From contig NC_068559.1 in the NCBI RefSeq assembly GCF_022201045.2, positions 17,851,501 through 17,915,500 of the forward strand: a DNA stretch of 64,000 bases. The letters are read 5' to 3'. Under the pieces are notes generated by a model. It made no database searches. It saw nothing but the letters and a program-made list of their open reading frames with translations, and was not told the DNA's origin. Origin of the DNA: Citrus sinensis. Lineage: Eukaryota; Streptophyta; Magnoliopsida; Sapindales; Rutaceae. Both the position numbers and the translations under genes were made by a program. Every line of letters starts with the position of its first letter. The first letter of the stretch is position 1. Positions 1 to 13,110 of this stretch are shown here, piece by piece.

Positions 1-1670
1 CAGCAAACATATAGACCAAATTTACATTTAATTCAATGCTGGAGCTGGACAATTGGATAAACCAATGAAGTTTAAGTACGGTCCATATCAACATGTCCCA
101 TCCGATGAATATTTAAGTACGGTCCATATATGGGGACATGCATTAATAGGTCTCCTTCTATCTAATGAATTTTTTTGAATTTTTTTTTTCTAAATGGGGG
201 AGCGGGTAAAGAACGACCTCGCATAAGATAAACGGAAGAACAATCAAGAATCATCATTCCATTATCCAATTTTTCTTGCCGTAGCCAGAACGCTTTACTA
301 AGTAGCGACATAAGATAAATGGAAGAACAATCAAGCTGATATGGCTATTTTGTCATTATTGCTTTTCTTGACCATCACATTTATGTCGATGCTCCAACTT
401 TCAATTTCTTCAACATTTAGCTTTTCTAGAAGCAACAGTACATACTCTACTGACGCGACAAAAAAATTAAAAAAAAAAAAATAATGATACAGCCACAAAC
501 TTTTATACAAACTGATGTGGCATGATAAGATTAGTTGAATTAAATATCACTTGGCCCACATGATTTGTTTTTATTAATTTATATTTTCATTCAACCAATG
601 AAATCATGCCACGTCAATTTGTACAAAATAAGTTTGTACAAGAATTTATGGCTGTATCATTACTCAAAAAAAAAATGCTCGTTGCGTCACTGCTTAGGCC
701 ATTCTAAATCTTCAGTTGTCTGTCTGAAGTCTATCACTTGGTGCAAAATAGTCAAATTTTCACCATTTAGACCATACGATAATCGGACACGTGGATGATC
801 CTGTGACTACCACATTTTTCCAAAGCACGTAGCGGGCCATTTATATTAGTTAATTCATTTGTGAATGTAATGAGAAAGAACTAAGGCGACGCACACTAGC
901 AGGAGCTGAAACTTTCAGTCTTTCACTGTCTGAAAAGGCCGTTGACCATTCAATCTGCGTACGTTCTTTGTTCTCAAATTTTATCGTTTGTTTTCATTTT
1001 TCGTTCATGTCAAGTTTCTGTATTTGCACACAATTAAATGATCACTCATTCGCAGGTTTTGCTTTTACCTGACGCTTTTCAATAGTTTTATGCACTCTAG
1101 TATTTGCGATATATCTTTCTGCTGGTGCTTGATGACCCAAGTTGCATGTGAACGGATTAGATATTCATTTTAGTTTGTTAATCAGTCAAATATCGTAGGC
1201 CCCCTCTGTTATTACCGCGGTGATTGCTAGGAACAGCTACTGGTTGTTATGTTTGTTTCTGTGTAGGCTTTTCAATGGAAATATATACACCTCAATGTTT
1301 CTTTTGCCTTTGACAACGTATATTGATTAAGTTGGTGTTCCTGAGTTGAGAGTCTTTTCAAACTTTGCCAAACATGCGTCCAAATAGATTGAGCTTGTAC
1401 GTGAGATAGCTGGATTTTATTTGCTTACAAACCTTTTTTGGGATTATTTAAAAATTACAATTACTAACCTGGTTTCGGATACACGAGAGTTGTTTGCTAT
1501 CATCCAATTTATTTTGGTTGGAGCACGTTTTAACTGACACAAAGCCGGAAATACCAGTTCAATCTCAGTAACCTCTATAATTTGTCTCAAATACGTTGTG
1601 TTTAGTTATTTATGTTCTTGGATTTCCAATTCATTTATGGCTTAACTGATATAAGAAAGCTGACAGGGAT
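1..1670. other. Upstream region and probable 5' UTR of the SURNod19 gene
   Basis: No protein gene is visible. Near 70-140 a short motif (tttaagtacggtccata) occurs twice, and a segment around 221-254 recurs at about 308-340, so the stretch contains small duplications. A fold-back MITE lies at 482-662 (separate entry). A likely 5'-UTR intron runs from a GT at 959 to an AG at 1665-1666, just before the start codon at 1671; this is inferred from splice-site shape only. Confidence 0.5.
482..662. mobile_element. Fold-back MITE with long inverted arms
   Basis: The two ends are inverted copies over roughly 60 bp: the left end begins taatgatacagcc and the right end finishes ggctgtatcatta, and both arms carry matching 'acaaact...tggcatgat' stretches. 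There is no coding capacity. A more diverged half-copy with the same core is visible at about 34620-34725. The superfamily is not certain. The TA at each end would suit a Tc1/mariner-type target, but this is inference. Confidence 0.75.
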
Positions 1671-4468
1671 ATGAGAAATTTTTCTCAAGGATGGAAGATT
1701 CTGGTAGCCATTTTTCTGTTGGGATTAAGCTTTCCATACTCACAAGGTTATAATGTCAAATCTAAAGTCTTTTTGTCACCTAAGTTTGTGCTGGGGCCAG
1801 GATCCGTTGAGAATAAATTTTACTATGGGATTGACTTTCCGAGAGGTCATATTGCTCTAAAGAGTTTTGATGCAGAAGTAATTGATGAGGCAGGAAATCC
1901 CGTTCCTCTTCACGAGACTTATCTCCACCATTGGCTCGTTGAAAAATACTATGGACGTAAAGATGCAGAAGTACTAGAGTATAATGGCAACAGACTTCTT
2001 CATGAATCAGATTACATTTCAGCGAGAAATGATGGCATATGCCAGAGGAATTGTCTCGGGCAGTTTTTTGGCCTTGGCTCTGAGACACGAGGAACAGCAA
2101 CGCATATTCCAGATCCTTATGGTATAGAAATTGGCAATCCTGCTACAATTCCTGCAGGCTATGAAGAGAGATGGTTTCTTAATGTCCATGCAATTGATAC
2201 ACGAGGTGTCGAAGATAGGTTGGGATGCACCGAATGCAAGTGCGATTTGTACAATGTTACAGTGGATGAGTATGGCCAGCCGCTAAGGCCAAATTACAGA
2301 GGTGGTTTTGCGTGTTGTTACGATGGTACTCAGTGTAGAGTGAAAAATGGTTTTGAAGGTGCCAGGAGGAGCCTCTATTTGAGATATACCGTAAAGTGGG
2401 TTGATTGGGACACTTCCATTGTGCCTGTTAAAATCTACATATTTGATGTCACTGACAATGAAACATGGTTTAGTGATTCCACTGGATTCAGCATACAGCA
2501 TCATTGCCAGGTAAGTGAAATTCTTTTTACAAAACTCTCCAAGCTGAAACAGAAATGAATTTGATTTGGGACGTTCCGTAGAATAGCCTTGGCCTTACTT
2601 TCTTCATCTTTTATGGTTCACTGAACTAGGTTGTTATATAATCATTTAATGCTTGTTTTGGTGCATTACTGGAAAAATGGAATTGGTTCATTGATGCAAC
2701 GAACACAAAGTTGGAATCTGCATAAAGCTAATCGTAATTTTCTGGAAAACTTTCTTTGGGCTTAGAGTCCTCTTTGACGGCATACTGTTTAATATGTGTG
2801 TATGAAATGACTTGCGTTGAAGATATTTTTTGTTTAATGTGGAGGATTTTGTATTAAATGTGCACAAATTTATAGACATTCAAGAGCACATAAGCACAAA
2901 CACTTACTTCAGCCCTTAAATTTGATAATCAATAGTGTAAACGTTTTGATTTGTGATTTTCTTGCAACTCTTAGTGACTTAATTTCTTCACAAATGTGGA
3001 CCCATCGGAATATCTCTGATTGCAGACTGAATATTCTGTTGATCCCTGTAAAGCCAATGATGTAGCTGATAATGGGTGTGTCCACACCAAAAGGACCAGT
3101 GTCACGATGCCAACCAGTGGTTACATCATCTATGGCGTTGCCCATCAGCACTCAGGGGGCATTGGTGCAGCTCTATACAGAGAGGTGATTTCAATATCTA
3201 ATTTGCATTCACGTGGCATGCCTTTTCTTTTGTCTATGTTCTACTTTCCATTGTAATTTTATCATTCTTATCTGCCAGGTTGGTGGTAAACTGGTGATGT
3301 ATGAAGACGTGTACTAGTTCTTGATCTTTTTAATTTTCTTGTTAGATTATGCTTTGAAAGTTAATGTTTCTTTAGTCTGCAAAAGAATTGTCAGCTATGA
3401 CAGAAGTTACTATTTTTTGCACATAAAGAATGTTTTAAGATTATGTAAATGTTTATAACATTAATTAGATGTTGAGGACACGTGAGTGTGACATTATCAT
3501 ATTTCCAAATAGACTATTTTTGAGCTTCCAGCTGCTTGATTTGTTTGTCATCCTCAAAGTTTCAATAACATTGATGTTTCATATATAGTGTAATGGTCCC
3601 TCAACTTGGTTGGATGTTTTCCCTTTTTGTTTTGAAGAACAATTCTTCATTACTCATTTTATGTAATTTGTTCAGAACCCACTGTGATGATTGTGGAAGG
3701 AATTTGATTCCCTAATGTCTTCTTTCATTGATATGCTTGTTTTTGGTGAAATCAGGATGGACAACTTATGTGCTCTTCAATTCCAGCTTATGGAAATGGG
3801 ATGGAAGCTGGAAACGAGGCTGGATATATTGTAGGAATGTCGACCTGTTATCCTAAACCAGGCTCCCTCAGGATAACAGATGGGGAAACTCTGATTGTGG
3901 AATCTAGCTATAGTAGCTCCCGCGAACACACAGGAGTCATGGGGCTTTTCTACATTTTGGTTGCAGACAGGGTGCCCGAGTCCAGTTCATTCTTAGATGT
4001 TTTCAACAAGGTAAGATTCCCTTTTCATATTTTTAGATAGTGAGTTCAGCAATACAAGTTATTATGCTTGTGAGCACATGCAAAAATACGGCAGATACAA
4101 AAAACTTATTCTAGAATTGAGTAGGAATATTGTCTTGCCTCTTAGATTATCGAAATGGTATAGAGAATGGATTATAGACAGTCGTTTGATTAGTGTTGAT
4201 GAGAAGATTATTATTTGCGGGAGTAGAAACTGTTTAATATGATTCTTAGGCGATAATAGAACTATAATCCTCTTCGTGATTTTAACAAGAAACACCAAGC
4301 ATCTGATAAGTGATAACTGCCTGGTTTTTGCAGATGGACAGTGATATAAACCATTCTGCTTTTGTTTGGGGAGCATTTGTTTTAGCCGGAGTTGCTGTCA
4401 TTGCTGCCGCTGTGGGTTACAGGCGTAGGAATAAGTACGAAGATGGATACCAACCAATTATGATCTGA
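1671..4468 (+). CDS. SURNod19-family (stress up-regulated Nod 19) membrane protein
   Basis: Four exons give an unbroken 462-residue protein: 1671-2510, 3026-3184, 3756-4010 and 4334-4468, with all introns phase 0 and GT-AG. Residues 1-26 form a signal peptide. A large Cys-rich lumenal/extracellular region follows (CTECKCD and CCYDGTQC near 190-220, HQHSGGIGAALY near 321, GNEAGYIVGMSTCYP in exon 3). One membrane helix lies at about 428-447, followed by a short basic tail RRRNKYEDGYQP. NVT and NET sequons agree with a secreted orientation. This matches the plant SURNod19 family (Pfam SURNod19), described as stress- or nodule-induced; its biochemical function is unknown. The start is the first ATG after a likely 5'-UTR intron. 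It probably corresponds to Arabidopsis At5g61820 by neighbourhood. Confidence 0.88.
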
Positions 4469-5502
4469 ACTTGTTCTTATGAGGCTTAGCCATGTGTATT
4501 AGACAGAAATAATGTTACCTCTGTACCATATGTTATTGAAACTCTCGTTTCCCTTTGCTAGACGAGTGTGAATAAACCCGGGCGACTCACAGTCTGCTGT
4601 GGACCAATGTGGGTTATGGTCTAGCCCAATATTAATGCCATTACTGTTGTTAGTAATTGGAACTGTGTGATTTATGTGATCCTTTGTTGGACTTTTATGT
4701 CCATTTCTTTCATTTTCTCTACGACTCCTGTAGCTGGTTGTGTTCAACACTATGTTGACATTTGTAAGGGACCTGTCCTAAGTTGAGAAAATTCAAAGCA
4801 TTATTGGGTCGCTATTTCCTGTGGCAGCTGCCAAGTTTGAGTATCTTCGCCTTAGAGGAACCACATATGTTACTTTTTTTAAAAAAAAATTTATTTCATG
4901 TTTTTAATCTGCTAGTGTGCTATTTAATAATAAGTTATTTTTATATTTTGAACCAAAAAGAAGCGTCAACGAACACCGAAAGAATTTATTTATTTATTTT
5001 TAAAGGACGGTAGGTGCTTTGTGTAGTGTGAATCGGGATCGCGTTATCTCGTTATCTCCCCAGTCCCATTCGCCGAAAAAATCGATCAAACCCCCACGAT
5101 CTGCACGTGCCAATTCCCTGTTCGGTAATTTCACCAAAATCATAGGGCCTTTTCTATTTTGTCAAAAGCAAACCGGTTTAAGCCGTTTAGCATCAAATAA
5201 ATAATGTGCAAAAGCTGGCGAATCTTGGTTAGCGCGATGGTACATTCCGCGAACATAAAAATAAAATAAAAAATTATTATTTTTGAAAATTCACTATTTT
5301 GTGCTCCTTTTAGAAATCGCCTCATAAGTTCACCAATCAGCTGTCTCAATTGAGAATTTTGACTCTTTCGTTTGACTCATCATCGGAAAAGGAAACGATT
5401 TTTCAATTTCCTTTATCAGATTATACATACAAGTTCCAGATTGAATCGATGCTTGTGGAGCAACAATCGAATCTCGTAATTTTGATTAAAATCTAGGGGC
5501 AG

Positions 5503-8500
5503 ATGACCGGAGCAGGGGCAGGACACGCGGTGGAACGCGTCGGATTGCCAAAGATGGAGTCGACCCGCTCCGCTTCATGCAACCCGGTGAGGAAATCGGG
5601 TCCGGTCACGATGGACCACGTGCTGCTCGCGTTACGCGAGAGCAAGGAAGAGAGGGACATCCGAATCCGGAGCCTCTTCAATTTCTTCGATGCGGCGAAT
5701 TCCGGATACTTGGATTACGCGCAGATCGAGAGCGGGTTGTCGGCGCTGCAGATTCCGGCACAGTACAAGTACGCGAAGGATTTGTTCAAAGTCTGCGACG
5801 CAAACAGAGACGGACGCGTCGATTATCAGGAGTTTCGTCGATACATGGACATTAAAGAGATGGAGCTTTATAAGATTTTTCAAACTATTGATGTCGAGCA
5901 CAATGGATGCATTTTGCCCGAAGAGCTTTGGGACGCGCTTGTTAAGGCTGGTACAACATGCTCTTTATGCTTAATTGTACATGTACTGTTTGTTTTTCCT
6001 TTATTGTTTACTTTTGAGCTTGTATTGCTTGTCATTGACTATTGTGAATTATTTATTTGTCTGTTACTGGACAAGGATGATTTTCTTTTCGAACGGGTGA
6101 AATTGCAACTGTTCATAGTGATAGAGAGAGATTTAAGTTTGAAATTTGTTCCTTTATGTTTGAGGATGAGTAGAGAGAGATAGCATTATCCAAAAGCCAG
6201 TTTATTTCGATTATTCAGGTCACATCAGTTAGTAAAGATTTTAAATGTGGTTGCCTAGTTCCTCTCATTTTTGCTAGGTCATAATTGCAGGAAAAATAGC
6301 TTTAGTTCAGTTGGAAGTCCCTTTTGTTTTGCACGACGGTGTGTGAAATTTTGTAGTGCCCTTGATTTAGATTTCCGTAATAAGTTGTGTTTTGGTGTTA
6401 GTTGGTGTATGTGGGGGAGGTTGAAGGGAGGATGTTGGTGGGGTTTGGCTGTAGTGTCTGCTTATAAGATGGATATGTCTGCTGTAATTGGTCATGGAAT
6501 GTGAGGGTTTCTTCCTTGCGAGGAAGAAACACATTGTTTTCTGTGAAGATTTAAGGTTGGGAAGCTTGTTGTGATTTTTCACTTTGAAAGTTTCCGTCAT
6601 CCAGTTTGTTTGTCTGTTATCTTGCCAATTGTTTGTCCTGAGTGCGAGGAAGAAACACATTGTTTTCTGTGAAGATTTAAGGTTGGGAAGCTTCTTGTGA
6701 TTTGTCACTTTGAAAGTTTCCTTCATCCAGTTTGTTTGTCTGTTATCTTGCCAATTGTTTGTCCTGAGATGTGTAACTGTACCCATTTCCTTTTTGCTTT
6801 CTTATCTCATTTTGCTGCATGAATCCTAATTTTACTCTTATTGTTATAGGATTACTGGTTAGAAATTTATATCCATTATGAGGATTGAGCTCAACGGTTT
6901 AGAGCACTTTTAAAAATGTTGTAACAGTTTATGAATTTGCAGCCTAGAGATAAAACTATGGTATCCACCACATTACTAGCTAGTAGCTGCTTCCACATCT
7001 CTTACTGTGAAGAAATCATTTAAGACAAAGCTATTAAACTCCTTGGCATACATACTGTATGGAATCAACTACTGTGATGTAAAATGAACCACAACTCCGA
7101 GAGCCCTGTATAAATCAAACTTTGAGATTGCACTAAAATTTGCAAATACAAGAACAAACACAAAGGATGACAAGGGATGACTAAATCACGAGAAAAATTC
7201 ATAATAATAATTATAAAGGTTATCCTCAAATACCCATAAACTTTGTAAACCTCAACTTACTCCCATTTACCATTCAAAAGATGAGGGCAAATAGGGGCGT
7301 GTTGATGAAAAAAATTTTGTCGTCTTAATGGTAATTGGGGATAAAATGAAATCAACCCTTCCTGTTTCCATATCCCTCTTCCTTGTCCTTTGATCATGCC
7401 TGTTGTACATTATTTGGTAATATTTCTTCATATTGAATTAGTGGAAGCCCTTCCTAGCATATTTTTTTGAACTTTGTTAGGTTTTCAATCTTATAAGCCC
7501 TGGCAGTTTCTGTTTTTCAGGGATCGAGATTAGTGACGAGGAATTGGCTCGTTTTGTGGAGCATGTTGATAAGGATAATAATGGAATCATAACTTTTGAA
7601 GAATGGAGAGATTTCCTTCTACTCTATCCTCATGAGGCAACTATTGAAAATATTTATCATCATTGGGAGAGGGTATGCCTCGTAGATATTGGAGAACAGG
7701 CTGTTATTCCAGAAGGCATCAGTAAACATGTTCAGAGAAGCAAATACTTTATTGCTGGAGGAATAGCAGGTGCTGCTTCTCGTACTGCAACTGCTCCTCT
7801 TGACCGCCTGAAGGTTGTATTGCAAGTCCAGACGGCACAAGCTCGTCTTGTGCCAACTATAAGAAAGATATGGAAGGAAGAAGGTTTTTTGGGATTTTTC
7901 CGAGGTAATGGGTTAAATGTTCTGAAGGTTGCACCTGAAAGTGCCATAAAATTTCATGCTTATGAACTTTTGAAGAATGCAATTGGAGATTATATAGGGG
8001 AAGAAAAGGATGATATAGGTGCTTTTGGGAGACTTTTGGCTGGTGGTATGGCAGGTGCGGTCGCACAGACTGCTATCTATCCATTGGATCTTGTGAAAAC
8101 ACGGTTACAGACTCATGCTTGTGAAGGTGGAAAGGCTCCAAACTTAGGTACGCTTACTAAGGATATATTGGTTCATGAAGGTCCTCGGGCATTCTATAAA
8201 GGTCTTGTGCCATCTCTTCTTGGGATTATCCCGTATGCTGGCATTGACCTTGCAGCGTATGAAACTTTAAAAGATCTGTCAAGGACGTACATTCTTACTG
8301 ACAGTGGTACAATCATCTGTCTATCTGTTTTTCAACGTTTTGTTCTTGTTTCATTTTTTGTTTATATATTCAGATATTTATGTATGCTCTTATTGGGGAA
8401 TTTCTTTCTGAAAACTTCACCTTTTCTGTAGAACCTGGTCCTCTTGTGCAACTTGGATGTGGGACAATTTCAGGAGCTCTCGGAGCAACGTGTGTTTATC

Positions 8501-8859
8501 CATTACAGGTTATTAGAACCAGGTATGAGGTTACAAATGAAATAAGTTTTCATTTGTCCATGGTGAAAATTCTTTGTTATAGATGCTTGGAATTTTTCGT
8601 CCATCTGATCTGGTCATATTGTAGATTTACTGCGCTTCTTCTCATGCATAACACTGTTTTTCTTTCCAGAATGCAAGCCCAACGTTCAAAATCTGCTGCT
8701 TCATATAAGGGAATGTCTGATGTATTTTGGAGGACTCTTCAGAATGAAGGTTATAGGGGTTTCTACAAAGGAATTTTTCCAAACCTTCTCAAGGTTGTAC
8801 CTGCTGCAAGTATTACATACATGGTTTATGAAACTATGAAAAAAACTCTGGATCTTTGA
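5503..8859 (+). CDS. APC1: Calcium-dependent mitochondrial ATP-Mg/Pi carrier (SCaMC type)
   Basis: Exons 5503-5950, 7521-8306, 8432-8522 and 8670-8859 join in frame to 504 residues. The N-terminal half holds four EF-hands: loops at about 63-74 and 130-141 are degenerate, while 99-110 ([12 protein letters not shown]) and 166-177 ([12 protein letters not shown]) are canonical. From about residue 225 come three mitochondrial-carrier repeats with signatures PLDRLK, PLDLVK and PLQVIR; Q replaces the acidic residue in the third, as is known for this family. These carriers exchange ATP-Mg or ADP for phosphate across the inner mitochondrial membrane, with Ca2+ sensed in the intermembrane space. Intron 1 (5951-7520) carries a 126-bp tandem duplication. 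It is the likely counterpart of Arabidopsis APC1 (At5g61810) by sequence type and neighbours; the symbol rests on that inference. Confidence 0.93.
6518..6769. repeat. 126-bp tandem duplication inside carrier intron 1
   Basis: Units 6518-6643 and 6644-6769 are nearly identical, with only a few differences, and both start gcgaggaagaaacacattg. The repeat creates a spurious open frame on the minus strand. It lies wholly inside the first intron of the ATP-Mg/Pi carrier gene. Confidence 0.9.
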
Positions 8860-11800
8860 TAGGGAAGTGCTTTGGTTATGCCAAAATGCACTAAGCTGAT
8901 TGGTTTCTGAAACTATGAAAAGTCTCTAAATATTTGATGGTTAGTGCCTCCGTAATGCAAAAATGCACTAAGCTGATTTCATAGTTGGAGGCGGAGTGGA
9001 GTTGATGACGAAAAATAATAATAACAGTAGTAAAAAAGTAATCATTTGGTTAATTAGTGATATGATAGATTATAGTTTCCCATGTGGATGGGATACATGA
9101 TTTTTGTAGTCAAGAATTTTTCCCCAGGCTTATTAAAATTAAATGTTGAGCAAAGAATGATTATGTGATATCGCGATATCTGATCACTAAATGATAGTGA
9201 GTGTTCCATTTTCATCCCTGCTTTTTCTTGCTTACACTAATCTCGAGAGTGAACAACTGCAGATTTATTTTGTTGTACACCCTCACATTTATCAATGTAA
9301 AGATATAATTTCATGATATTAATAATTTGATGTGCAAGCTGTATGTATTTGTTTTATTTTAATTCTAGTATTGCAAGATTGTACTTGGCCTACAGTACGT
9401 TGATTTGTTAGAGTTTGTTAGAGTTGAAATCCGTACGTTGATAAAAAAATGTTTTTCATTTAACCTGAAAATCTCTTTGCTGTTGGTGCCTAAGCCATTG
9501 CGTTTGGGTTTTGTTATCATTGTTTGTATGTGTCTGCTGTCCTTGGATCTTTGCAGGTTCAGTTCAGAGGAATGAATTATCGTCTGAGAATGGTTCGAAA
9601 CCAGTGGTTTATATATTTGATTCAGCAGTCGTATATAGACATTGCATGCTTTTATTAGGTGAATGCGCTGAATTAATCATGCCGGTGCGTGTCTTGGGTT
9701 ATTGTTGTGTTAATATTCTGGTTATGGAATCATGTATGGAGGAGTTAACTGAACATTCTTTTGACTCAGGACTGTTGAAAAATAATATTTGAACACTATA
9801 TGACATCAAGACGATAGAAAATTGGGAACGACAACACTGTGCATAAACTGTGTGAACATCAACACGCTTTCCTTTGTCTTGCTGTCGACCTGCTGTTCAA
9901 ATATCAGTGCTCCTCTTAACTGGTGCTATCGGCAATTCAGTTGTATTGTTTTGACAGGTGCGCCCAAGCCCTGTGCTTGTGCGTGTGTGGTTATCATTTC
10001 TTATTCTCCTTTTTGATTCGTTAATGCCATTACTGGAACAATCTTTCGATGGAGTGCACGCAAAGGTCTGAAGCACATCGATTGTATGTATATATTTGTT
10101 ACTTACTATGTTAGCAATTAAACTAAACCCAGTTTATTCTTTTGTTAACTCAGATATTGCCTTACAAAAAGGATACGAACACAAACGCAAGAAAGCTTTC
10201 AACAGAGCAAGGGGGGTCACATGTCAATCATGGTTTCATTTCTTTGCCGTGTGGACAGAAATTGGCACCAACACAGAGAAAATAAGAGAAGCAAATTAAG
10301 CAGCATATGGATGCATACGATTACATTAAGCAGCCCCATTTTTTGACAAGTACTCCTGTATATTTTATGTAAATGGCTAAGGATGTTGTAGCATTACATT
10401 CTTTAGGGTACCTGAATCTGCTATTACAGAGATAATGGTGCGAAAATGGTAAACAACATAAAAACATAACAAACCCGGAAGAAAGGCGTTGCCTTCCCTT
10501 TGCCTCTATATGACTTGCCTGTTCATCCTCTTACCTACGGGGAGGAAGAAGATTACCTTGTATTCAGCGTATGACATTCTTATCATCATCTTCGCTAGCT
10601 CGCTGTCTTTATAAACTTCTTCTTCTTCTTCTTCTTCCACATTTTCTGTGTTGTGTCACACACAAAGCGTGGAAGTTCAGATAGAAGGAACCATAAGCAG
10701 CACCAGCTGCTGCTGCATTGTTATGGTTAAATTTTCTCCAATAATGCCGTGTGGTATATATATTGACCTTTGCAAACGTAAGAGAGCTTGCAGGGGCTAA
10801 TCAAATGGTTCTTTCACTTTATTGAAAAGAAGACTATAGGAATTTAAAAAAAAAATGACAGAGCACAGATCAGCAGTTATGTGTCGCATTTTCAAAATGG
10901 TCCCCGTTAGCATTATTCTTTCTCGTTGGGTAAATGCAATGCTTATCTCTAAATAAGAATATTAGTATTCCTTTGCTTTACATAAATTTGCACTACTCTT
11001 AACCACTAAGCGGGCCTAGTTATTCCATTTGGGGAAAAAGAAACAAAATTAAAGTTAAAAGTAGAATGACAATGGAATTGACATTATAATCGAAACATCA
11101 AGTAACAGGTGGAGGGTTCCTGTGCCAAAAGAAGAGAATGAGATAATAAATTAATACGGAAAGGGTGGTTAAAGCAGTTTATACTAAATAGGCAGTCTAA
11201 AGGGCGAATATGGATAAAGAAATATGTACTTACTTTTAGTTGGTACAAAAAACTTTGCACCGTCCAATTTTTCTTCTTCTTGCTTTGCCCCTTTGAAAAT
11301 TTGTTTGCGAGAATCTGAGTCAATTGGCACTAATCCTATGTGAGTGGAGAGGTTAAATTAGCTATATGTGGAAAGACTGCTCAATTATTGAAGACACAAA
11401 TGAAGTTTGTCTTCTTTTTTTTTAAATAGTCGCTGCAAATAGAAGCAAATTATTGGTTCAGTTCAGAGTTTGATGATGATTTGCAAGAAGTGAGGAAATG
11501 AGTATGTGTTTGTTTTTCTCTTCTTTTTTTTCCGAAGGTGATAACTGAGAAGGGCCCTTAGTGAAAGGAACCATGAAATTGGAAACTTTATGAAAATGGC
11601 CAAGATTTTGGGAAAAATTAATAAATTTAACTTTTTGTACTTTGAACGCCCAATGCATATCAAGTAATAACAAGCATGAGGTGCTCAATAAAATGATAAA
11701 TTCTAGAATACTTCAGAGGTACCATGTTAACCATATAACAAATAAATGATGTTATAACATGTGTGCATTTATTTTGAAAACTCATCATACAAGTAGTGGT

Positions 11801-11899
11801 TATATTAAATTCAATTATACATGTCATGCATGCATTAATTGATTGTAGTACATCAGAGATATTCTAGAATTTCTCTAATAAAATATCAAGCTCGCACCT

Positions 11900-13110
11900 A
11901 AACTGTCTTATTGCGTGCCCTAAGAACCTGTCAAGTGTAATAACGGCCTTGACTAGTGTGCTAGACTGCTAGACAAGCCCATCACGGGTGGTGGGTGGCT
12001 AGTGTCACTGCCGTAGACTACGATGGTCGATGCTAAATCTTGGCTTGTTACCATGTGTCAAGCCGTAATAGTAACATGAGCGTGCTTGTGAGCAAGGCAA
12101 GTCTGACACACAGGCAGGGCCGTGACAGCAAGTGCACATTGTTGGAACGCAGAGGAGAGTGAGATAACGCACATAGGGACACGCACACCATATCTTGCAA
12201 GCACACAAGTGTAGGGCGCTTACACCGGCCGAGTTAGGCAAAATGCGAGATGGCACAAGGCAATAGTGCCAAGGTATGTATGGGCAGCGCATGCGCTAGA
12301 GAGTAGCAGGTGCAAAAGTGTGCAAGGGCAACATTCAACACTTAGAGACTATGCGAATATGAGAGGAGTTCGAATTACACTCGAGTTGTGTTGGGGCAGT
12401 GGTGTTTGAATGTGGAGCATGTTAGATGAAAATTCTCCGTAAATGGTTCCTAGAAAGAAGTATGAGTCGGTAGTTGTTGGTGTAACTAATGAAAAACATG
12501 GCCTTGGAGTTCATGCTTAGAAATGTGGAGACAAGGAAAGTGGGTAGCATCATTACTCTTCACTTCCTTGTTTCTACGTTAATGGGCAGCGGTTGTCTCA
12601 TCCTTGGGGCACTAGAGGTGTGCTTCTTAAAATCATGCTTAGTGGTACCTACTCTTGAGAAAAAGAAATGAGGTGGTGCAAGGGCAGCATGCCACCTTGC
12701 CTTAGCAAATAGGGGTGTTATTTATAACATGTATATATAGTGAGGTTGATTGTGTGTTTTAGGGATCCACATTTTGCTAGAGAGAGTGAAGTCCTTGAGC
12801 ACACAAAGCCTAGAGTTATTTTGCATATTTTTTTATTCAGCGAATAGAAAAGTTAGGGGTCGATTCCTATGTGAATAGCTATGCATTGTGTTAGTTACTT
12901 TATTCTATATTCCTTATTGTTGATTTGGTCTGTCTCTTGCAATAACCTTCATTATGGCCCTTGTAGATTGCTTTTGTTGGTGTTGTTCAGTGGGTGGCTA
13001 AATGGGGACTTAGCGTCGTCATGCAGATTGCCACATCTTTGGACAGAACTCAGCGACAACTGGGATGTTATATTAAAAAATTTTGAACAATCTGATTTAA
13101 AGGTACTTTT
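11900..13110. repeat. Possible solo LTR or other repeat, unclassified
   Basis: This block has base composition unlike its AT-rich surroundings. It contains a TATA-like tract (tatatatag at about 12732) followed by a transcript-leader-like stretch (agagagagtgaagtccttgag), as LTRs often do. I could not find convincing ends or a target-site duplication, so the limits are approximate and the class is a guess. Confidence 0.25.

Noticed and set aside
6367-6786. 139-codon minus-strand open frame in the carrier intron
   Set aside because: It is produced by the 126-bp tandem duplication and repeats itself; it lies inside an intron and resembles no known protein.
9511-10299. Small plus-strand open frames downstream of the carrier
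   Set aside because: No domain, no splice support and low-complexity composition; more likely 3' flank or non-coding DNA.
12005-12292. Cys-rich minus-strand frame of 95 codons
   Set aside because: It lies in a probable repeat and has no recognisable motif; the Cys content follows from local base composition.
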